NCBI GenBank assembly: GCA_045531965.1
Contig: JAZSFA010000082.1
Coordinates: forward strand, 1-28,580
DNA: 28,580 nt
Origin: CAMEON01 sp045531965
Lineage (GTDB): Bacteria > Bacillota > Clostridia > Oscillospirales > CAG-272
Reading direction: 5' to 3'
This document shows positions 27,301 through 28,580 of the stretch, one piece after another (position 1 is the stretch's first letter; the number at the start of each line of letters is the position of its first letter). Made by a program: the position numbers and the translations under genes. The notes below the pieces were generated by a model. It saw only the letters and a program-made list of their open reading frames with translations, did not search any database and was not told the origin of the DNA.

Positions 27301-28580
27301 ATGGCGAAATGGTGATCGAAAGCGGTAATTACGTCTTCGAGGGCAACCCCGAGTGCGATATGTTCTATGCAAATAAGAACGGCATGACTGTCACCGGCGG
27401 TAACTTTACTCAGGTCAATGGCTCTTGGATGTTCAACACAACCGGCAACGGTAAGTATAAGATCACCGTGACCGGTGGTACCTTCAACCGCTACTTCGTC
27501 GGCGGTGTAGCGTACGGCGAGAATCCTTGGGGCGAAGCATACCTGCCTGTTGAGTATGCACTCGCATCCAACGGAAACGGCACTTGGACCGTCAAGGAGG
27601 GCGCTGTAGCTTACATCGAGAAGGATATCGGCAAAGTAACCGTTAAGATCGGTTATGCAACCATCCAGGATGCTGTTGATGCAGCTGTGGATGGCGATAC
27701 CATCGTTATCCTTAAGGATCACGTGCTCGACGGCAGCAACACGACCGCGACCCAAAACTTTGGTTACGACACCTTGATCAGTATCAACGGTAAGAAGGTA
27801 ACCATCGACTTTAACGGTTGTACGGTGACGGTAACACCTGATGCGCCCAATGCTAACGGTGGTTTGAAGGCAACGATTGAATCCGTGATCTTCATTGAAA
27901 ACGGTGGTAACCTGACTCTGATGGGTGACGGCGGTATCAAGGTCAATGAAGGCACGGCACTCTACTCGCTCATCTACAACTGTGGCTCCACGCTCACCAT
28001 TGAGGGCGGTACTTACGATGTTGCAAAGACAACGACTAACGGTTCTATCATCTATGCGGACACCGAAGCAGGTTCTCATACCACTAAGGTTATGGGCGGC
28101 TACTTCACGCTGGGTAACGTACACGATGATACGAACTCTACCAAGCCTTGGATCTTCAACACCGAAGGTAAGAACGATAGCTTCATCATTGTCACAGGCG
28201 GTACTTACAACTCCGACATCCTGTTGAACTTTGGTTCTCAAAAGGACTGTGAAGCAGAGGTTCCTTACGGCTACATTTGTGTTGACAACGGCAACGGCAC
28301 CTGGACGGTCCGCAAGGGCTACTGGGTAGCATCCGTGAACGGTGTTAAGTACGAGACTTTGGCAGCGGCTATTGCAGCAGCTAAGGCAGGCGACATCGTC
28401 GAGCTTCTTGACAACGTCACCGAAGACGTGACTGTCAATAAGAGCCTGACCATTGACGGTGCAAACTTCAAGTACACCGGCAACATCTCGGTTTCCGGCA
28501 GCACCACTGCGGCTACCATCAAGAACATCAACTTCGTGGATGGTACCGGCTATGCCGTGACCACGAACAGAATCAAGAGC
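9393..28580 (+). CDS. Giant secreted repeat-built surface protein (partial, C-terminus outside window)
   Basis: An open frame from ATG 9393 (AAGGAGGA at 9378-9385) runs without a stop to the window edge: at least 6396 codons. The N-terminus MQKTKKLIALLLCFAMVLSF is a signal peptide with probable cleavage after AEA (residue 41). Then come a beta-rich region, four InlB-B/Flg_new-like repeats (about residues 826-1107), a beta-helix segment (from about 1110, again near 1582), unclassified Ig-like stretches, three tandem modules of about 390 residues (about 3027-4190), about ten MBG modules (about 4360-5120) and beta-helix units with NGNGTWTV ends to 6396. Such proteins are adhesins or cell-surface fibres; the anchor (SLH, LPXTG or dockerin) would lie beyond the window. 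It is monocistronic here. Codons TTA, CTA and TCA are absent from 12957 to 28241, which creates a huge antisense open frame. Function beyond surface location is inferred. Confidence 0.9.
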   Translation, partial: MQKTKKLIALLLCFAMVLSFIPGGLIDLSDLFVLDTSAAEADGWYWDGTTLYIKDGKITKGQLYSALHEKINNTKSAYKYSSTNFSRGTQWASGGTEVTSGASGNADLTEGTWYIRNAGSVLGSASYSAGSTTTITVKHYYNPTITESGDLSGAEVTTKVISGNAATVTLPQATESGWVAKVSTSGDVAAQTVKLSTTGTTAVVLANINSAEDAIIKVEYTKATSYTISVSVAADAPWGTASPSATSSIAGETITITATPTANTHDATYAFSKLTVNGVEQTDKTFTMPEGNVTVVVYFTKTDIHFGTDKNTTVDFNGWYADATQLSTEQLNALKQEIFNKLDVESLPAGATWENVTIQYYPYHEWDIIIVGSGKDYDADNLRDLNAAAPDDVDIINQTNIYYNFGERAYNNGAALKSGIKEKVRITYNGLWIEQEITLTEARDTYQVVWNDPKPTTPFETQAEVKAAVQAKLEELNPGKSISVNDSVDRMPDGGQSGTLTYVVTIVDDANALGSNNQTVTITIIAKSSPSDLTVTPVGGTGTVTIDGNAPGETLSGGNHTIVVTPSDLDGSNGNALYVESVKLGDTVISGTYDKGVFTGKFDSVNDTEYEITITYATASLVNQGGTLELNGFENKKFDNLKNNIISAVLGGGISTEYNVHVWIDPHAGDPRYFNLDDDSLLGDWNALTVVNADRFTVPAYGATGSLKVKIVKAASANGQIVQLTLTDAVIPTKESREPATVTPPSALNGTFDTQESFMDALLKATVAYDNQNNSISAENSGLTLTPTWNGTQCTVTWEVKNDGATWLSAKGNLGTYTWNISVYEIKFVNDDGTELYKWNFEYDSTPEYKGTDTAILAAAKNDAQYTWTFAGWTPEINTVTGTATYTATYTSKVNEYTITFVDDNDKVIKSETLAYGAAIVAPADPTKAATAEWTYTFAGWKVGENVVEVAATVTGNVTYTATYTATKNSYTVTFKDYNGNELKSETLEYGSAIVAPANPTRGNDVDANGNIMATYAFKDWGATVAATVTGNVTYTAVYTKTVAKYTVTWNNDGTITSADYDYGTVIEAPANPTKEGYGFECWESDGKCITSSLTVVKDITLTAKFVEAVAKIGDTYYTTWDEAYAAAQAGDTIELLTDITLSGKLTIDKNVTINGNNNSIIANHTYFILETASDCTIKDVTLDTNSKSKGVKIASGNVVFDNVKITKPAKDANVTVYGKLTLKNKFEAVAYTQIFDGRNGAIIAEEGTYLNLTGNVGLFSTTSDMTKALGSDGNPFFCAYAGATYYVNLNYLSTGIPNGLTLLKDATLKWTNSVAGKKTIDLNGHTLTIADGKVINVNKGCLVLKNGTVIGSIVMNDVGDSVVVAKNNATVSISEELATKGYEAVYEDANGMYCVDLPVPDAIITDIKNTLTKDDPDLTFALNFAFPDNLTEAYINELFEVYGNWYTDYVLTISGLTDPSVTFNADGNADGYLAGAYGNYGWISVPFEDVTMVNGGSLYIMATAAELMGQSGLRFTLAEVAEIVQSFNCGIYFTPEFLAANPNLEVKLELRVFAEEDKHGFDHVIPVATNNFKNTYVAAVVSPNGEQTQYFDYLEAAIEAAEAGDTVTLLKNATLDEAVVVNNITLALNGYALVGELKLADGAELTAPAGLTVNSGVAKKTVIYNNDGKYVLVADENENGVYDETETGTVTLVQSGNGNVTLTPAGNATLIKQEGNVYTYLWDSTDPANKVINVSTSLIDTNATDGNVDYLISAPATVEIGGTATVKFGTHTLNANNGSFTMNGYYESHGNMDEIIKTLKADVLNAAGLNGANASNYTVTMKYSLGNLDLDKLSGWANALNATAFFTAIELPESGRQFTITDKSTGVSKTVTMKIVDSRLSAGLVDTEITDVKVLDDQQGLTEYVNGLANGSVVNPNGVTVTVTLTEGTWPPASAGITTKLVYTIKYADSAEYIGDEAKLTVYVQSSYNNCTVVPDSTLTAGGSLTVSPSNDNTTVAGNDTVTITVTPSGNNVVETITVYKNGEVFATFTTDKISYNNKEATVSFKSDGSVNADVYTVAVEYSQNYLNLKADQTIVYCVDDKDHTYDLQKLVFDAIFGGSSAPMNKDNVKLEFKYGHVVVDLWADVSKDPAINLNGISHKFGESGSETIKLTYSDAKYGSFEQQIALNVFDSCYNVTVGVETITNGANATIKTQYSEDARKYLGVNYFKQGTSLTVTLTPDGEFLDTLKQMYNGTYADAMAYIKSVTVYDKNGNVVATTLTRDQGKLSLEGILQGVNPMLYNAAVTFDLVADEAYKIVTEYGILELDAKNSGFQMEMYKGGKSYAAKVPSAQDLINAILGESEAAAFLATYGGAFTVDFSTSLIDNKWTVVSDEALLALNDGTEIKVRVTWKPTDGDKTYYPVADTANVTLVDLRTPTSVQGTVPTTPVEYVEESQLIANMKEAMGLGILANGSLIEVEYDVNYTIEVLEHGNFATVIVTYHGSADYKPTTKTFENVPVADIPDNATIKVTIQNASDVITNNAGTIMGLDPATGIYTVIGNGTYNFKFTPVSGKAIESVTVNGVPVDITYKNGVVTFSMTLAEKEHYEIVVETVDSVFILEDEREYDFAFGVMDPVNKDIVDAIVKYPTDIDYNEVLLQYLARAEGNVTITLPDIDLGFTVIELGTFDIELGELWLDPNAEITEYDMEKLLDELVADVIDKVSHGELAATDAVNYMTEKLKGLTIGAHKFGSAGDGAVETVRISYADDKYILAEVVTDVTIHDYRTATEIQANDCTVTYGYSLEQLLAASGAGVYADGVLVSGLKIETNDLYKHAGTQTITLYFAGDVNYQPSTITLNVTVNKAPVSIDYDSQFITYGDAYDFALSLSPITLPDGTACDPDLIQFIIGLEMHKLLDFGADQEIVGFGDAVAYIQLRLPKAIRELPLVGQYLQGEFTLGEFTDLINSLSDALGIDEGSMEILNQVVEAITGITDNLEIKIIIKDEEFHPTNIGVYLAGAVTIDADYETAYTADYLIIAPTTNEVKLDWNQPINNYLTTLPVWNEMDKGASVVGDPVKDFVVKYLILGINSDTSEFLTTDIYGNIKANIWVDPAEVKDNGVYVQIAYGVLWGNELYYSIPIIRAFAVVPGTVDVVLKDNEGNETHDMTVDFTNKPQGFDVYVDGVLANDSEWLTVYYLGIQTNGVIYKSTERPVHAGVYTVIATYMEFNDGQQIDLEKLKVEDLYELFDLVSIGANVGLLTILPVESNVTVTDKIETVKPGVSYNPKDQVDAESSADANLKPDTTIITAGIGSNGTFSENGWNAINGTVNVDFPRWIDELLAKYAPSVIDGIAIGDLQTKLLDKLPEILSALEAEGATSEVLNALTNALESVVKALEKMPEDIVLSFSDDITYTNVGAYVIVAVVTDSDHYPSIDAGLLVITPDVTRVELKWNHEDDNNVWTRELLKYFDLYASAYGQDGLLDAAATDLIKHQFITIDENGDLVIYTNPANIPNGAYIEVAYIELELDGHMYISNLIARPMLIIPSSADVEFVDENGNVNNDRIFEFNNLPHTMGIQITVNGNVVVPADGEVAFYYTGVQTNGQAYKSTEAPKHAGVYTVVAIYISRDADGYMTAFGTAVGVMAIEPADSSVEVDDKIVVVNPGYAENLGDMIHPESAVNGLTPDTTIITTLLNTNGTFSENGWAAVQGNINVDFPKWVDALLAQYVPAIAGGMTVAEFADLVDNNLTDLLVKLTEMGLSSTVTDNLAASFAKVSEVIGKLPANTSLTFRETADVNTENVGVYLIAAVVTDSDHYPSADFGFLVVAPSVENVYLKWNYEDENNVWTQALLRVKDLYASAFNDKAYTELNPEATAKIVHQFLAMDAEGNLVILTDATKLDNGVYVEVAYIEFELDGKIYISDLIARILVVAPNTADVEFIDKNGNVNNDQIFEFDNDQHSMNVQVTVNGKPVDVDSFDLTFYYVGIQTNGQAYKSTEAPKHAGIYTVAATYVGKDADGVVIYVGGAVGIMAIEPTDSTMDVTGGNVEYDGGEHGVTVKPGSTVNGLIPDFTLISGTAGVKGNISEIGLDALYGNVNIDFPKWLDAILSETEAFNEGVSPAYLIDFITSYRDDLIDLIPAEILQAAGMTEDELNAIVEKINHYVDQLLAVLNKLPADVTLTFKDDIKYVLPGYYFYYGIVTDSDHYPSTDTGLLVIEKMDMEFDMENTTLPYDGEGKFPNVNNPLYTDFIALITDDKYNTANLLVDADMLYVIDLIERVLGKEIPTSVSVSDIYEKVNVSELTAAIDKILAKLESYDEIHGTALEMINWLQAQLATLPTTGTITLNGELPVNVGEYKIYAFTFSELYESVVDGAVLTIAPIYVVVDDIENTKIYGETDPELTANVTYYSYMTVGGEVVKVAITELPDDIQLVYYVTRAEGENVGEYAMSVENATIIDSDNYVLEVVEDDTLFTITPAKVVISVDSQSKTYGDADPELTYDWTVLEGNVTAEELGIIINRVAGETVGTYNITAAYNESANYEVTVVDGTLTITKAEVTVTADDKTKVFGENDPAFTATIEGLKFNDTLNVTFERVSGENVGEYEIIVTVAADANYDITTVNGKLTVTAKEITAADVELNGSLIYNSYEQTQNVTLLNGITADVTGNTATNAGAYTLTVVGNGNYTGSVDVAWSIAKANVTVTIKNGETVYGYDIPAVRYEITGDPVDTSELNLNITWNAVKGDSVGEYTAVIPVTVSKNMNVTYVGGKLTIHRTTTDEFKVELDGNLVYDGTEQTQGIIVTDNGVVLVEGVDYTVAGNVGTKAGTYTLTVTGMGNYEGVENVQWTIAKATVTVTINNATIIYGDEIPAVVLTYSDALAESELAISMVWNAVKGSNVGTYGTNFTWVRYENWNVNYVPGDLTINPKPITSADVALDGVLTYNGEELTQNVTVTEGITYTVVGNKATNAGKYTLYVTGNGNYTGTVALEWQIKKADVTVSFESATITYGDATPAIKYTLSNTLAEGIVSKAYWIADAVANAGKYTFTYEIDATIAKNFVVTFTGASLTVKPKDVTITIDDKNMVAGNALPEFTATVSGLIGSDVLVYTLGTTTDGKTAGVFDITATYTANSNYNVTVENGELTVQECVLTVDGVAYNSWADAKNSIKKNSQIKLYADVEYGIDENGKKVEQKFPANGGNLVIDLNGHTLAFDHTVTIQYGTVITVTDTSGTPGTLKTTSGSYPFVINGKSTLNLTNGVVFDGIIQFQNLHSGNRAYFQINGENIIGTDDSLFVTSTALVRFALKNNYMDLTVMSGSLALTEDLATLAGQKITVNEGTSFTVSAGVTLTLDPATTLVVNGTVKGEGTVVVNTAEHLNTVLATDVANVKLGANVAGDVVSANTHTLDLNGKTIDGALTVNGNLTIVDSTVGNDNFRDAGKVTGELTVADTATLKIAAGTYSRDVIAYCAPYASANNGDGTWTVVPGVLTVDGVAYATWGEAKGAIVKNSVIILYADVEYGSNRTEQKFLANGGEIVIDLNGHDLTFIYTTTIQYNTTVRVTDSVGGGKLLASNNAYPMVLGANSVLNMDNNVDFVGTIQFNNGAKDVTGYFQVNGVNVIGDANSIFVADNSMVRVSVTDGFADLVLRNGALTLTQDLATLAGQKITLSSGTNLTIAEGVTLTIDPDTDLVINGTMDGEGTVVVNTLEHFEQIMATDIVNIEIGTTIVLSEDYELNLAGKKITSSADVNPAFRVTNGANVTVKNADMDTANYAFILGASDGSSAGNLTIENGKFHSGTTVASVTKGTLTVEGGEFSVDPYNGSYAYLFNCIDANYKNGSAKIVVEGGSFWNFDPDNNAAEGADTDFVPAGLATKKEAKDNGMLYTVVEAVAQIGDDYYASIQDAVDAAVDGDVVYVIKDLDLDLDDSTLVLNKYHAFVSAIGKDITFDMNGHTMAVLGIEQNGTIIFYSEGGQLTLKDSVGTGSITTQGSGFYWMFFNNGEMVIESGNYVFEGNPECDMFYANKNGMTVTGGNFTQVNGSWMFNTTGNGKYKITVTGGTFNRYFVGGVAYGENPWGEAYLPVEYALASNGNGTWTVKEGAVAYIEKDIGKVTVKIGYATIQDAVDAAVDGDTIVILKDHVLDGSNTTATQNFGYDTLISINGKKVTIDFNGCTVTVTPDAPNANGGLKATIESVIFIENGGNLTLMGDGGIKVNEGTALYSLIYNCGSTLTIEGGTYDVAKTTTNGSIIYADTEAGSHTTKVMGGYFTLGNVHDDTNSTKPWIFNTEGKNDSFIIVTGGTYNSDILLNFGSQKDCEAEVPYGYICVDNGNGTWTVRKGYWVASVNGVKYETLAAAIAAAKAGDIVELLDNVTEDVTVNKSLTIDGANFKYTGNISVSGSTTAATIKNINFVDGTGYAVTTNRIKS
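11868..12713 (+). repeat. Four InlB-B / Listeria-Bacteroides type repeats
   Basis: Within the giant protein, four units start near 11868, 12079, 12301 and 12532, about 70 residues each. Each has the pattern YTITFVDDND, YGAAIVAP, P-T-K, a YTFAGW-like turn and a closing VTYTATYT. This is the beta-grasp repeat known from internalin B and many gut surface proteins. The fourth copy is the most divergent (CWESDGK in place of FAGW). Confidence 0.85.
12721..14340 (+). repeat. N-terminal beta-helix-like segments with the 'AAxAGDTxxLL' entry motif
   Basis: Two units open with the same signature: KIGDTYYTTWDEAYAAAQAG at about 12727 and YFDYLEAAIEAAEAGDTVTL at about 14167. Both continue into short repeating strands with NGN or LNG turns (KTIDLNGHTLTI, LALNGYALVG), as in right-handed beta-helix or pectate-lyase-like folds. 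The same entry motif recurs at the C-terminal end of the visible protein. The first unit, 12780-13500, is visibly more A/T-rich than later parts. Confidence 0.65.
18471..21970 (+). repeat. Three tandem modules of 384-403 codons
   Basis: Copies begin at the (K/D)WN motif at 18471, 19680 and 20832 (spacing 1209 and 1152 bp). The linked motif VTDSDHYPS is encoded at 19611, 20763 and 21930 (spacing 1152 and 1167 bp). Each copy carries ADVEFVDENGNVNND or its equivalent, QTNGQAYKSTEAPKHAG, NGTFSENGW, VDFPKWVDALL and a helical segment before NVGVYLIAAVV. Copies two and three are near-identical in places at DNA level; copy one is more diverged. I do not recognise this module as a named domain. Confidence 0.8.
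22470..24750 (+). repeat. About ten MBG-type (YGX) Ig-like modules
   Basis: Signatures KTYGDADPELTY, KVFGENDPAFTA and IIYGDEIPAV mark MBG (mostly bacterial Ig-like) domains. From about 23214 two alternating types form a super-repeat of 145-151 codons: type A (VELDGNLVYDGTEQTQ, ending GNYTG-V-W-I; anchors 23226, 23661, 24114) and type B (KATVTVTINNATIIYGDEIP). Such arrays make stiff extended stalks in surface proteins. Confidence 0.8.
24752..28580 (+). repeat. C-terminal-side beta-helix units
   Basis: Units open with a short GVAYNSWADAK- or YASIQDAVDAAVDGD-type motif at about 24760, 25771, 26968, 27643 and 28324. They continue with VIDLNGHTLAF-like strands and turns such as LTIEGGTYD, and end with NGNGTWTV (about 25734, 27575, 28285). 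The first two units are 1011 bp apart and close paralogues, sharing DLATLAGQKIT and GEGTVVVNT. The last unit continues beyond the window. Confidence 0.75.
27006..27697 (+). repeat. 35-bp exact direct repeat inside two beta-helix units
   Basis: Bases 27006-27040 and 27663-27697 are identical and encode IQDAVDAAVDG in both units, 657 bp apart. Identity at every third codon position shows recent duplication or gene conversion. Confidence 0.85.

Noticed and set aside
12957..28241. 5094-codon open frame on the - strand
   Set aside because: It shares codon boundaries with the giant + strand gene, has no ribosome binding site or recognisable domain, and is explained by missing TTA/CTA/TCA codons. 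The + strand frame has a signal peptide and known repeats.

Overview
The window looks like a chromosome segment from a low-to-moderate GC Clostridia-type Firmicute, probably a gut or rumen Oscillospirales-like bacterium. The reasons are strong AGGAGG ribosome binding sites, sigma-A promoters, frequent TTG starts, a MobC/MOB-P/large-serine-recombinase mobile backbone of the kind common in gut Clostridia, and a giant secreted protein built from InlB-B, MBG and beta-helix repeats. Species cannot be fixed from the sequence.

Region 1 (1-2812, + strand) is a compact cargo operon. It holds the C-terminus of a large protein resembling the end of a DEAD/DEAH helicase of type III restriction R-subunit type, then TcmP (three-Cys-motif partner, a Rossmann methyltransferase-like protein), a radical-SAM-like protein with a CX3CX3C motif, and a DUF6173-like protein. 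It may be a defence or nucleic-acid-modification module, but that is inference.

Region 2 (2813-3564) carries no protein gene. A near-consensus promoter (2865-2893) is followed by about 450 nt of nested helices ending in a 21-bp stem and a T-run. This is a strong candidate for a large structured non-coding RNA. Between it and mobC lie inverted repeats that could be the oriT.

Region 3 (3565-8195) is the backbone of an integrative mobilizable element: mobC, a MOB-P relaxase, a repeat-rich spacer, two small overlapping genes, a promoter, a large serine recombinase, a folded leader and a Cys-rich microprotein with its terminator. The element probably continues left of the window. No conjugative secretion genes are visible.

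Region 4 (8196-9090) holds tRNA-Gly(CCC) on the - strand with a perfect consensus promoter and terminator. A partial copy of the tRNA 3' end with its own terminator lies 167 bp away, either a duplication scar or an old attachment site. No convincing gene follows until 9097.

Region 5 (9097-28580) is a promoter, a GC-rich structured leader of about 260 nt, and one open reading frame that starts at 9393 and is still open at the window edge: at least 6396 codons. It encodes a secreted, repeat-built surface protein with a signal peptide, a beta-rich N-terminal region, four InlB-B-type repeats, beta-helix segments, three tandem modules of about 390 residues, about ten MBG-type modules, and further beta-helix units. 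A 5094-codon open frame on the opposite strand (12957-28241) is a codon-bias shadow of this gene, not a gene.
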